Assembly (NCBI RefSeq): GCF_026914185.1
Contig: NC_070567.1
Span: forward strand, 2,940,001 to 3,004,000
Reading direction: 5' to 3'
Length of the DNA: 64,000 nt
From: Puccinia triticina
Taxonomy: Eukaryota > Basidiomycota > Pucciniomycetes > Pucciniales > Pucciniaceae
In this document: piece after piece, positions 43,823-54,334 of the stretch
How the letters are laid out: the number at the start of each line of letters is the position of its first letter
Position numbering within the stretch: position 1 is the stretch's first letter
Notes under the pieces: model-generated
What the model was told of the DNA's origin: nothing
The model's input: only the letters and a program-made list of their open reading frames with translations
Databases searched by the model: none
Made by a program: the position numbers and the translations under genes

Positions 43823-44308
43823 TGTAATGACTAGATTACTACGATGAAGGGTTGGACAGGCCAGAAAGGATTTCTTTCATGAATGTCTACAGACGAGCTA
43901 ATGACAACGACAGGCACACTTCAGACAGATAAAGGAAAGATTTCGTTGAAACTTCTCTTAAAAGATGGTTTGATATGATAATGTTTGTATTTGCGCTGAT
44001 GCTAATGATACGAAAAGAACAAAAATATTACGATGGGGAAATGTACAATCACAAAGAGACTTCTTTTATATCCTTTTACAAAAGTAAATGCGCGCTTGTT
44101 TTCGGATCTTAGTCCTACAGTCAACTGATAAGAGGAAACTCGTATTTCCTATTCCCGAGGTTAGCCGTATCGGGTGTCGGAAATCCAACGGTAAACTGAA
44201 AACTTTAACAGACTAATTAAGTTAGTTTTATGCGTAAATACGCGTATCCTTCTTAGTCAACCTTAGTAATCTTCCCTTAGTTATAACACGTAAATTCCGA
44301 TTCTCACA
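43823..44308 (-). repeat. Gypsy-2 5' LTR
   Basis: 486 bp, nearly identical to 38,524-39,009. It contains the TATA box and the predicted mRNA start used in self-priming. Confidence 0.94.
44064..44070 (-). promoter_or_regulatory. Gypsy-2 LTR TATA box
   Basis: The minus strand reads TATAAAA. The self-primer sequence ATCGTAATATT starts 36 bases downstream of its first T (at 44,034), a normal TATA-to-start spacing. It therefore predicts transcription starting exactly at the primer sequence. Confidence 0.7.
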
Positions 44309-44313
44309 CATAA

Positions 44314-44402
44314 TGAAACTATGTGGTAAAGTATGCGATGAAGTAATGAAAATATGTAAAACAATGATAATAGTGTGATACCTAAAATGACGTGCCATAA
44401 CA
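44314..44402 (-). repeat. Copia 5' LTR, part 2
   Basis: Continues the LTR after the second CATAA copy and matches 32,789-32,877. It ends CCATAACA next to the Copia target duplication CCCTC. Confidence 0.92.
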
Positions 44403-46009
44403 CCCTCGACGGCCGGTCATCGAGGGAATGTCTCGAAGACCGGTTATCCATCCTGTCGAGGGGATCAGATCCCCATGATGGCCGGCCATCGAGGCGGCCC
44501 ATCGAGGATGTGTACTCCCCGACGACTGCGGGCCCCGATCCCTATAGGGGCTAGGGGGTACTTGGGGGCGGTACCCGGGTACCGCACTAAATTCGGGCCA
44601 AAATCAAGTACATACCTCGCACCGCACCCAGCACGCTTCACGGGTGCGAGGCGGGGCAGGCAGCCTCTATCAAAACGGAACTCCTTGTTATTCAAATCAT
44701 GATACATACACACTCCAATTTTGAAGCCAACTGAGATCAAGTCCAACCACTGTTTTGTTGAAGAAATATATCCTGTTAGAGTTGGTAAGAATTTGCCCAT
44801 GCTACTTAATTGTGACCATCCAATAACAGCTGGAGTGTGTCTGAAGTGAAAGCCTCCCTTGTGGGCGGAATTTCAACAGGGAACGTAGCCATTCTTCTGC
44901 GTCACTACCCCGTGCTCATTCGTGTCTCTAGGAGTTGATGGCAGAAGATACAAAAGGTTTTGCTCAATGATCGTCTTTGGCACTTCTTAGCAGGATACAC
45001 ACGCGTCCTCACGCGTCCCACAGCCAGTTTGACAGGTATCTCAGCTTGGAATATTCTCAAGCAAGCTTGTCGACTTTATACTTGTTATTGCTACTTGGAA
45101 AGGATTGCTTGAGCATTATTGATTTTCCGTATATTATTGTTACATACTTCCAAAATTGGGGGCAGAGTAGAAGAGAATAACAGTATGTTGCTTGAGAATA
45201 ACAAGAAGAGAAGATGAGAGGCTGCAGGTGGGTCAGACTCAAGTGATCATGTGAAAACCAGATGCAACATTATATACAACCAACCACATCACACAAAGTT
45301 GATGTGTGTGGTGTAGATTAGTAAGGGTACCCATTACTACCATGGCCACTGTCAGTCTTTAGACAATTTCTTTCCATTTACATGGACTCTGGATCTCATG
45401 TATGTCTAATCAGTTATTGGGCTTGCCCTTGCAGTCTCTTCCGTAAAATTCAATGCTTTGCAGGAGCAGCTTATGGCTTTTCCTACCAATGCCAATCTAA
45501 TTCCAACATTCCCAAAATTCAAAATTCAAAGTGCCATTCTCAACTTGCTATTGTTAGTGAAAATTGACCTCTTGTGGGACTTGCGATTCCACATATTTTT
45601 CTTCCCTCTAGCTGATGTGCACGTTTCAAATTCACGATGCAGTCTGTTTATTTCCACTTCATATCTCAAACCAGCGTAATCTATTCATATTAGAAGGCCC
45701 GAAAAATTATTTGCTCACCATAACCCTTGAGTCTCCACTCTATCTTGCTGTGGAAGCCTTTGGGGCTAACGCTAGGGTTAGTCAAGCTGACTCACTAATT
45801 CTTTCTGTCACTATCCACTTGCGTTCAGCCTAGTCCTTCCGGTGAATCTAAAGTTGTGATTTTATGAGTAACAAGGAAATTTTACAGGAAACCAACATTA
45901 CACACAAAGTCCTGACTGGCAAGCCATCAAGACAAGTTATTCTTTTGCTCGTGTATTGAAGCCTGATGATTTCTAAGCGATATGACGGGATTACCTAAGC
46001 TTGTTGGGG
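44403..46009. other. Minisatellite remainder, then no recognised gene
   Basis: 44,403-44,530 is the right part of the CCGGTCATCGAG minisatellite split by Copia. 44,531-46,009 has no convincing gene. A frame at 45,382-45,430 reads MDSGSHVCLIS, which resembles a retropepsin active site, but nothing else supports a retroelement there. Confidence 0.45.
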
Positions 46010-46582
46010 TCATCCATATATATCTTGCCGTGTCTTGTGTTGGTACGCGTCGGAGGCCATCCAACTGACCGGTTCACGCAAGCTTTCAAATGAAATGGGC
46101 GCTGCATCTTCTGGGTCTTACGCAAGCAAAAAAGTCATGGTTAAGAGGTGTGTGAGAAGTGATCGGAAGATTCAGACACATTTTAGCTTACCCGATCGAA
46201 TGTGATTGAACATAGACATAACCCCTTGGGCCAAGGCTTTTGGGTCAAGACGATTGTCACCTTCGGCTACGTAAGCAACGAGCGTGTTGACCTCCACGGA
46301 GGCAGGGTCGGGGGCGGATGAAGTGAGAGCTGCAAGCAGTCTAGCGGCGAAACCGCCGGGACAAAAGATCGGCAAGCCCGGGGTATCTTGCGGTAGAAAA
46401 CTGGCATATCTCTTCTGGATGATTTGGCGGAGTGCGGTCGGCGAATCCGGCTGGTTTGTAGCTCGGAGGTAATGGAAGAACGCCGATGGATGCTGGAGGT
46501 GGGCATCTGAGCGTGGGGCCGCATCGGCAGAAACTAGCACGAGAACTGAAGCAAATCCGGCCGTTGAGATCCACCTCTTCAT
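46010..46582 (-). CDS. Secreted protein, 163 residues, two exons
   Basis: Exon 1 (46,192-46,582) starts with a signal peptide (MKRWISTAGFASVLVLVSADAA) and continues through FFHYLRATNQPDSPTALRQI and LPIFCPGGFAARLLAAL. Its donor is GTAAGC. An 81-bp intron (46,111-46,191, ending ACCCAG) leads in frame to exon 2 (46,010-46,110), ending in TGA at 46,010-46,012. I recognise no family. It has few cysteines. Secretion is inferred from the signal peptide; a role in host interaction is possible but not shown. Confidence 0.7.
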
Positions 46583-46709
46583 TCTTGAAACATGCGATTG
46601 CTTTCGTGCCTTTTAAGATAAAAAAGGGGAAGTGAGATTAACAATGGTCTGCCAAACTGAATCAATTCATCAACAACCATCAAATCGGACAATAATGGTT
46701 TAATTGGTT

Positions 46710-46990
46710 TTACATTTTGTCTCGCGTACCTTGATTACTGGTGACCGTTGCTGGACAAGCGTATAGAGCTTGTCTCGACTCTGATAGACTTAAATCGGAG
46801 TAGTTATCTGGTTTCGCGTGTCTGGAGACTGGGGGCAAATGATCGATCGCGCCAATGACCGGAATGTGGCCTTGAGGATCGAGGATGCCGACCTTTTCGA
46901 TCGGGCCGAGGTGAGTGCTGTGTATCATCAAGTCCATCGCCAACTGTGGCACATTGGCGAGGGAGACCACCGGCTGTGAAGGCCAAAGCA
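46710..46990 (-). pseudogene. Fragment of proteasome assembly chaperone 2 (PAC2/ADD66 family)
   Basis: The frame reads VSLANVPQLAMDLMIHST, EKVGILDPQGHIPVIGA and NYSDLSLSE, matching the conserved VSLGNVGQLAVDLLI..VGYL...VPVVG pattern of PAC2, which helps assemble the proteasome alpha ring. The expected TLVQQRSPVIK is present (about 46,735-46,765) but in a different frame from the preceding RQALY, so an indel has occurred. An acceptor-like TTCACAG precedes the exon at about 46,975. The first exon was not found. Likely a gene relic. Confidence 0.65.
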
Positions 46991-47109
46991 GAGAGAACGC
47001 AGAGTATGTGAGATATCGTCTTCAGATTCTTCCAGTGTGCTCGGGTAGAAATAATTAGTGGATGAACCAGCACCAAGATCGATCGTTTGAATATGCTCGT
47101 CCAAGTTGG

Positions 47110-49122
47110 GAGAGGTGGGGATGAAATACTGTGTGCTTTGCGGAGGACGCCGCGGAGTGGGACAGGTCAAGAAGCAAGCTCATGCGGGGTGGTCATCCAC
47201 GCGACCTCACCGACTTCCTACCAAGCTCGACCTGCCGGGGTACCACTGACAGCTGCCCATCCTCCAGGGAGGACAAGCGATCATCCTCAAGCATGCCGGC
47301 CAAGACGCCTCGTGAGTCCCTTGGCAGCTGCCCTCTCTCACTGGCAGCGGCTCGGACTCTCATCACTTGGTGTTTCTTCCAAAAAATAACAGACAGGCGT
47401 ACGAACCCATCCACCCGCCAGGTACGATCGAAGAGCATCTGGATAAGAGGTACCACAAGGGTCCGGTCTCGGACGCCGATCTGCAGTCGTTGGTCCCCAC
47501 CCTTCCCCTTTTGCCGCAAACATGACAGACACAACTGAGGAGCGGAGGCATCAGAAAGCTTGCAGCCCGAGCCGCCCAAAACGACGCCAGCGGAGAATGG
47601 AGCGGACCATCTGCCGAGTCTATCGAGCTGCCTGAGTCTTCGAATCGATCGCTACCACTCGGCTGAATGCCCGGGCTTGGGCGTACTACTCGTCCGGCGC
47701 GGACGCCGAGATCTCGCTCCGGGAGAACCGCGCCGCGTTTCAGCGGGTCTGGTTCCGGCCCCGGATCCTGCGCGATGTGCGGACGATCGACTATTCGTGT
47801 GTCTTGCTCGGCTCTCGGTCCAGCATGCCCATGTAAGCCTCCCTCTCCGTCCTCTGCCTCTCTCCTTGCCGTTCTCAACAGGCGCTTATTGGGGGTTGTG
47901 GGTAGATATATCACGGCGACAGCACTGGGAAAGCTTGGCCATCCGATGGGCGAGAAGAACCTGACGATCGCCGCGGGCAAGCAGGACCTGATCCAGATGA
48001 TCCCCACCCTTGCCTCGTGCACCTTCGACGAACTCGTCCAGGCCCGGATCCCGGGGCAGACCCAATGGTACCAGGTCCATGTCACCACCGACTGCGCCAA
48101 GACCGCCCGGCTCGTCCTCAACGCCGTCCAGGCCGGAATCAAGGCCTTCTTCATCACCGTCGACGCGCCCCAATTAGGCAGACGGGCGAAAGACATGCGG
48201 CTCAAGTTTCGTGCCCCCTCCCCCCCTCCTTGATCGGCGTGTTCTCTCCCGCTGATATGTTGGCCGCGTGGTATAAGGTTTGAAGATTTCGGCTCGGACG
48301 TCCAGAATAAAAATAACGAAAACGTCGGCCGCAGTCAGGGCGCCACGAGAGCTATTAGTAGCCTCATTGATGCCAATCTTTCGTGGGCCGATATCCCGTG
48401 GCTACAAGTCTTCCAATCCTTCTGAAAGGCGTCCAATGCTGGGAGGTATCCCTTTTTCTTTTCTCTTTAAAAAATAATAATAATAAGCTTAATGTAAGTT
48501 TTCTGCGGTGATATAGGATGCAGTGCTGGCGCAAAAACACGGCTTGCAGGCAATAGTGCTCCCAAACCACGGCGGGCGACAGCTAGACTACAGCCGATCG
48601 GGGCTAGAAATGCTCGTGGAAGTGGTGACTAAACTCAAGAGTTTGGGTGTGTGGGCGCCGGAGAAATTCGGGGTGTTCATGGACGGCGGCGGGCGAGCGA
48701 CGTGTTGAAGGCGCTGTGTCTGGGCGCGACGGCGGTGGACATCGGGCGTCCGTTCTGTACGCTTACTCGGTCTATGGCGCACAGGGCGTCGTCCGGGCTA
48801 TCCAGATCCTCAAGGACGAGCTCGAGATGAACATGCGGCTCAGTTTAGCTCTTTCCTCCCTTGTTTGCCCCATGTCATTCTCTCACTCTGACCCCCGTTT
48901 GTAATCTCCTCCAACGTCCAGTCGGCGCCGCATCGCTCGATCATCTAGCCCCCGGCATGGTCGATATCTCCGCACTCACCAACCGCATCGTCGACACTAC
49001 TCCACACTTCAAGGCCCAGCAGAACTACATCGTCCGTCTCTTCTCCCTCTTCCACCTATCACCTTTTATTGACTCTTGTTTTCGTATAGCCGTTGCCTCA
49101 AATCAAAGGCTCTAGACTGTGA
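47110..49122 (+). pseudogene. Flavocytochrome b2 (L-lactate dehydrogenase, cytochrome) relic
   Basis: The full domain order is visible. A cytochrome b5-like heme domain (DLTDFLPS, AIILKHAGQDAS, YEPIHPPGTIEEHL) precedes the FMN-dependent alpha-hydroxyacid dehydrogenase domain (AWAYYSSGADAEISLRENRA, NLTIAAGKQDLIQMIPTLAS, FITVDAPQLGRRAKDMRLKF, NHGGRQLDYSRSGLEM, GVVRAIQILKDELEMNMRL). The catalytic His-Gly-Gly-Arg is kept, but the usual Ser before NHGG is Pro. Introns remain, e.g. GTAAGC..GTGGGTAG at about 47,832-47,907 and GTATCC..TATAG before DAVLAQKHG. Frame breaks occur in the heme domain, between VFQSF and ILLKGVQCWE, at FMDGGGRA and at IGRPF. The final exon ends near 49,122. The intact enzyme oxidises L-lactate in the mitochondrial intermembrane space. 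Confidence 0.85.
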
Positions 49123-49229
49123 CATTCTCGGAAGGTTTTTGTGTCGGCATTGACACTTCTCCTCCCTTGTCCTGCTTGGTTATCAACACAATCCTTGTGT
49201 GAATAATGTATTAGCATGTTGGCTATCTT

Positions 49230-50310
49230 TCTTGTCCTGTTGAGGTGCGCGAGAGAGGGATGGAGAAGAGCGTGCTTACGAGTCTTCGTGAGGGGGCAAA
49301 GACGAAGGTGTCGCAGAGGAAGAACAACGTCCACCAGATAATCGTCCAGCTCGAATACACCACCAATGCTTTGCCCGGGGGGCGGACAAGCAGCTTGGGC
49401 ATGGCCGTCTGGTGCCGAGGCAGCCGGGCGAGGAAGTCCGGCGAAGGCGGGAGCACGTAAGTGCCTGCCGAGGGCCCCAGCACGTAGATCACCATGTATC
49501 CTGTATCCCACCACCATCATCATCCGCATCAGCCTTTGGCGCTGCCTTTTGGGCTGGGAGATTGAGGGCAGCTGCCAGACTCACCCGGCATGCTGGCTAG
49601 CCCTTCCCGGTTTGCTGACACAAACGTCGTCCGCGGCGTCGACGACATTACGTGCTCCTGTACTCCAGCTTGGCTGAAAAGACATTGGTGGACTAAATTT
49701 CACAGCAGGCGGGGATCAGTCTGCCGAAGAAGGGGTAGTGATAGTTAGAAAAAAGGAAGGGCGGAAGACCTGTGGCGATGAGGACGCCGAGCCGATCAAT
49801 AGGCCTCCCTGTGGGGAATTCGAGGAGGGGCTTCAAGAAGTATCGAGCAAACGAGACTGACGAGGGAGATGCCCCATGATTCGGTCATGGCGAACTTGCG
49901 GGGGAAGATGGTGAAGTCGACGGCGAGGATGGAGAGGGCGGTGAGCAGGACGAGCTGGACGCGATAGACGGTGAGGAAGGGCTGGTGGAAGCGGAGGGGG
50001 GGCTGAAGCCGGGCGTGGCGGCGGGATCGAGGAGCGGAGCCTGCTCGGTGACTGTCCCGGCCTGCCGCGCCGGGCTCGATCGGCGCTTGGCCATCCCCAG
50101 CGGCGCCAGCGCCGCCTCCTCCCGCGCCCCTCCCCTTCGCCCCCACGCCATCAAAACGCACAGGCCGAGAACGTCGGTCGCGGGCCAGAGCCGGTGGCCA
50201 AGCACGGTGGTGATTGCCAGCAAAGGCATGACCAGCGTCACGCTCTCGAGCGCGGATCGCCTGGAGCTGGCCAGATGGGCCGGCAGGGCGCGGTGCAGGA
50301 GATGAGTGAG
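49230..50310 (-). pseudogene. GWT1 (PIG-W) GPI-inositol acyltransferase relic
   Basis: Pieces in order on the minus strand are ESVTLVMPLLAITTVLGHRL (N-terminal membrane part), FLTVYRVQLVLLTALSILAV and DFTIFPRKFAMTESWGISL (signature block), ARYFLKPLLEFP, KLEYREHVMS, and C-terminal WTIIWWTLFFLCDTF..APSRRL. This order fits GWT1, the multi-pass ER enzyme that acylates inositol in GPI-anchor synthesis. The expected MD.GVGSFVFS after SWGISL is missing and several frame changes occur, so the gene is dead. Intron-like sequence remains. Confidence 0.75.
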
Positions 50311-50987
50311 CTGGAAAGAGCTCTGGCCATCAGTGCTTGCTGCTGCTTCGGTGAGTGGCTCTCGGACTCTTACCAGCAGATTGGCCAGGATGGCAACGAT
50401 GTCCCCGCCGGAACAGCCCCCGAATCCTTCCTTCGCCGCCCGGTAGCTGCTGGTAGCTGCTCATGGCATCGATTGACGGCGAGACTGGCGCTGGTTCTGG
50501 CTTGGTCGCTTCTCTTCGATCCGGTCTTCTCAATGGCTTGGCGCCCAGGTTGCACAGAAATCACAGAAAGATGCTTGCATTGTTATGTCACAGGATTCTG
50601 CGTTACTTTTAGTGACGGGTCGCGTGGCTTCTTCACCATCTTCTATATTCTACACTTCTCGCTAGTGCGCTTTCCTCCTTGGAAAGCATGCACGTGGTTT
50701 TATATTGGAGCCGCTTCCTATTCTTGGAACGCCTGCTCCAACGAGTTTCTTGCTGACTCAGGCCCTGGCCAGGCTTCGCAGTGCGCGCTGGCAAACAGGG
50801 GGCTTGGATTTGAGCTGTTACTTTTCAAAAGAAATGAGAATTGCATAGGGATCGGTGATCAATGGCAGAGCGATGATGATATCAGAAGGAAACAAAATGT
50901 AAACAAAAAATCGTGCCCTAGAAATATTAGATCAGGTCAGTGGGTTAGCCAAACGAGGCGAACCAAGAGTAGTAAAGCTACCTACGC
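50311..50987. other. Intergenic, no gene seen
   Basis: Open frames exist on the plus strand (50,194-51,057) but look like shadows of the GWT1 relic and its flank. Nothing else is named here. Confidence 0.5.
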
Positions 50988-53228
50988 TTATGACTGGCTC
51001 GGTCGTTCCTTCAGCTTTTCTCGAGCGTTTCGCAGAGTTTCTAATATCTTACAATAAAGTTTCTCAGCTGGCCAATGATCTTTATCTCTGACTTTAGGAT
51101 CGCGCATGATTTCGGCAAACTGGTAGACACAGTCGATGAGAGCAGAATCGGCGTATGTATCTGTGAAATCCTTTGTCAGCTTGCTGGGGTTGTGGATGGC
51201 AAAAAACTTGAGGCTTCCTAAAGTGTCTAGGCCCTGCTGATTCCATCCTGTTACATTAGATGGTATCCTTTCTTTGGCAGGATAATGGATGCAAATCCAT
51301 ATCAAAACCCAAAAGAAGGATTCCAGATCATCAACGAAATCGTGGTTCTCGCCGTTGAGCAATTGGATCGACATGAAAACTTTGGTGCCGGTTTTGGCGT
51401 GGCGCTCTTGATCATTCTGGATAGGGTATTCAATCGCCACATCTAGGTCGATCAGGAAGGATTTTCGATCGGGGTCGTCTGTCCGGCTATTGATCATGAG
51501 GTTGTTAGTAGAGATATCTCGGTGAAGAAGACCCGCCTCCAACAAGTCCTTGTGACCTGTGATACAGCCCTCGAGGGCCTCCAACAGACGAATCGGACAA
51601 TCGACATGATAGATGGGTTCCCCCACGTCTTTGAGAATCAACCGTCTTTGAACCCGATTGGTAAACTTATTTGGCACTAGTGGATCGTGGGACTCGTTAG
51701 TGAGTCGCATCTTGGTGCAGTTGTCGAAATCGGTGCCCCCCCCCGAACGTAGGATCTTATGTCGACTTGCTGGCTAGCCACGTGGACGTCTTCATGATGA
51801 TGATATCTTGCAACATTGCGAGCGTTTTTTGTTGTCACCTTGCGGAGCATAAGACCTTCTTCTGTGTGGTGGTCACGTTGCCAGGAATCCTTGATCAGAA
51901 ATTTTTGATCCTTATCTCCAGGGAGGTGCGCTTGCCAGCAGGTCGTCCCACGTCCGCAGATTCCGGGCGCTCGGAAGATGAGGCGGTCTATTACGAATTT
52001 GTGACCAAGCTGGGTGCTAATTGAAGCCTGTCCGTCAGTATCATCGAAGGTCGAATCGAAGCCAAGGACTTGCTTATTGGTCGTTAAAAATATCACAATG
52101 AGAGTGAGGAACTTGTCAAGGTCTTCTTTGGCGCTTTGGATGTTGAGTGATTGGAAACCAATGGCTCCGGACCTATCAAACTGCCAGAGCCTCACCAAGG
52201 TCCCGCAAATTGTAAACCCAAGGACATAGCTTCGGGTGGGCTGAGCTCGGAAGACTTCGCAGACGTATTTGGCCAAGTCAAGACCAGGATTGATTTTTTG
52301 GCTCTCCTCAAGGTCGAAAGGGACCAGAACATCTTCGATGTGATAATCGTCCTTGGAATACTGGGACATGATCGCCCCATCCAGCATGCGTTTTGACTTA
52401 ATGCCCTCTATAGCTACCGTAGGCTGGGACCGCCAAGCGCGTGAGTGCTGAGCTGGTACTTTCGATTTCAGCGAGGAAGCGATTTGTTCGATACGCGGTG
52501 ACATCCATTTCAACACAGAAGTCTCCGAGGTGTTTTCTAAACGTTCTCGAAACTTTTGATTTATAAAATCTTTGTGGGGGTTCAGGAGCAAGGCGGGAGT
52601 GTGATTAGGCAGGAGCGATTCGGATTCGGTGTGATGTTTGATGAGATGATCCAAAAAACTTGGAACATCCAGAAACATCAAATGCTTCAATTCTCGTTGG
52701 AGCGCAGGACGGATTTCAGAAAGCTTGCCCGAAGAATCTACAAAGCCGGATAGGGTGCCGGTCCTCACGGGAGTCGCTGTGGGTGATGGTTGGCGTGAGG
52801 AGGTGGTCGATTGGAATGACCGATTTCTTGGGATGTTGAATTCTTTGTCGAAGAACCGATACATTTCTAGATCGGATTTAGGTTTCGCTACAAGCAGGGC
52901 CGTGATAAGAGGTCTGAAACTGTTGAATTTACCGTCCACATAAAGGCGACGAATTCCTCGCGCTGCCTTATCAAGTGGTCCATCAGGATCTGACTTGATC
53001 ATTATCCCTGCAAGCGCTTCCATAAGCCATTCTAGCTGGTTGCTGATTTCTGTAAGATAATAGATGTGAGATGGTCATTGCAGGTGTGGTGCAGGGTTGA
53101 TGAGTGAGTGCGTGGCCATGCTTACCGTTCTCATCACGCCCATTCCAGAAATTCTCGGTGCTGTAGATCCCTCGTGAAGTCAGCTGATTGCGCAGAATGT
53201 CGTACAGCAATTCTTTTTCTGTTTCCAT
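50988..53228 (-). CDS. FunK1-type fungal protein kinase, frame broken at a C9 run
   Basis: Starts METEKELLYDILRNQLTSR at 53,228. Exon 1 ends at 53,126, a 76-bp intron (53,050-53,125, GTAAGC..TTACAG) follows, and exon 2 continues in frame (ISNQLEWLMEALAG). The large N-terminal region is followed by the nucleotide-binding part (RGTTCWQAHLPG; lysine strand FLIKDSW), the catalytic loop LLHRDISTNNLMI, FLIDLDVA in place of DFG, and the APE-region GTKVFMSIQLL. FunK1 kinases are a fungal family expanded in Basidiomycota. Reading changes frame near 51,736-51,744, a run of nine C on the plus strand; one base fewer would join RSYVRGG to TDFDNCTK in frame. This could be a real mutation or a homopolymer sequencing error. 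Confidence 0.87.
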
Positions 53229-54334
53229 GGGGGTGAAGGAGGACTGAGCTATGATGCTGGGGTGCGGGGTGGTGAGGTTTGCGTGGTTTGGCGGTGAAGG
53301 TGAAGAGTGGAAGTCAAGCTCGGGGAAGTTGCTCCCCGAATCACCAAAGATCAGCGGGGAGCAGTCGGTCCCCCCGCCAGCTGGTGCCACCTGGAACTTA
53401 ACCCCCGTCCCTCGCTGCTGCTTGCAAAGCAGGCCTCCAATAGCCCTTGGCCAGAGACTTGCAGACCTTGGTCGCCCTCTAACTTAACACAAGTCCCCCC
53501 TGGTGGGAGGCTCGCTGTGGCTGGCCGCGAAGCGGCCCCTCCCGCAGGGAGGAACTTGCGCGTAATGTTGAAATTTTGGCTGGGAAAGAAATCACAAATG
53601 GCTGGAGGGAAAATATTAACCCTCAGCCAGCCTTCCCCTCAGGTCCTGTGGACCTGCCCCAGAGCCAAAAGATACTTCTGGACCTCAGCTTTCATTTGGC
53701 ACCAGTCTCATCTCCTCAATCCAAACCATTTGCACTGTACTAATGTTTTAAAAATAGAAAAACATGAAGAAATGTAAACTAAGGATGCACAACCATCATG
53801 CCTAGTGGATCCTGGATCCGCAAACCCGCAGATCCTACACATGTAGTGTTGCATTTTGTTGCAGATAGGAAATTAAATTGTGCATATTATCAGAAAATCC
53901 AAAAATGGATCTTGAGAGCAATGTAATATCCTTCAGGATTCCTTGGACCTTCAAAACGGATTCCTTCAATCAGTTTTGGAAATTTTTGCTCAAAATTTTG
54001 GGTGAGGGTGCGCATCAGCACTGCCAATGAAACTGTCTATGCAGTTTTTTTTGTACATATTTTGCTGATTTTCAAATAAATATTTAGTGGTTTTGGGGTT
54101 GAATATCCTTCCTTTCCCTGCCAGACTTCAGACATTAGGCGTAAGCCTCTCCTGCGGAGAGCCCTCCGCTTGAGAGGCTTAGTTAAGCTAGGGTCGCCCT
54201 ACATATTGAACTAGTATGTCAGGCTTTGAGGCTGAAAATTGCAGTCCAAAATTTGGGCCTACCCAACCGCAAGCTTTTCAGGAATGGCTGTAAGACTGCG
54301 CTTGCAGATGCATGCAAGGCTTATTGGTCACTGA
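53229..54334. other. Intergenic with one perfect hairpin
   Basis: No recognised gene. The stretch contains the hairpin at 54,142-54,181 and some G/C-rich short repeats (CCCTCCCGCAGG) near 53,500-53,560. Confidence 0.5.
54142..54181. repeat. 16-bp-stem hairpin
   Basis: TAAGCCTCTC (54,142-54,151) pairs with GAGAGGCTTA (54,172-54,181). After a 2-base internal loop, GCGGAG (54,154-54,159) pairs with CTCCGC (54,164-54,169) around a 4-base loop. No T-run follows. Confidence 0.75.

Larger units (their letters stand above)
38524..44308 (-). mobile_element. Gypsy-2: self-priming Tf1/sushi-type chromovirus, nested in Copia LTR
   Basis: A 5,785-bp element with two 486-bp LTRs differing at four sites, all transitions (about 99.2% identical). 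The 5-bp duplication CATAA flanks it (38,519-38,523; 44,309-44,313). It sits inside the Copia 5' LTR, so it is younger than Copia. Gag-protease and pol carry one in-frame TGA and one frameshift, so this copy is probably dead despite its youth. The priming site is complementary to its own LTR. Confidence 0.94.
32647..44402 (-). mobile_element. Ty1/Copia retrotransposon, its 5' LTR interrupted by Gypsy-2
   Basis: LTRs are 231 bp on the left (32,647-32,877) and, on the right, two pieces (38,374-38,523 and 44,314-44,402) separated by the Gypsy-2 insertion. CCCTC lies directly outside both ends (32,642-32,646; 44,403-44,407), a perfect 5-bp target duplication. The LTRs differ by two 4-bp indels and at least two substitutions. 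In sense the LTR starts TGTTATGG and ends CTCTTCA. Gag (37,167-38,270) and pol (33,142-36,387) are separated by a repeat-rich, frame-broken stretch. The target was the CCGGTCATCGAG minisatellite. Confidence 0.93.

Noticed and set aside
45382..45430. Retropepsin-like MDSGSHVCLIS
   Set aside because: A short match only; no flanking Gag, zinc-knuckle or RT sequence supports a retroelement here.
50194..51057. Plus-strand 287-codon frame as a gene
   Set aside because: It overlaps the minus-strand GWT1 relic and the FunK1 3' end, has no domain and its composition changes abruptly midway.
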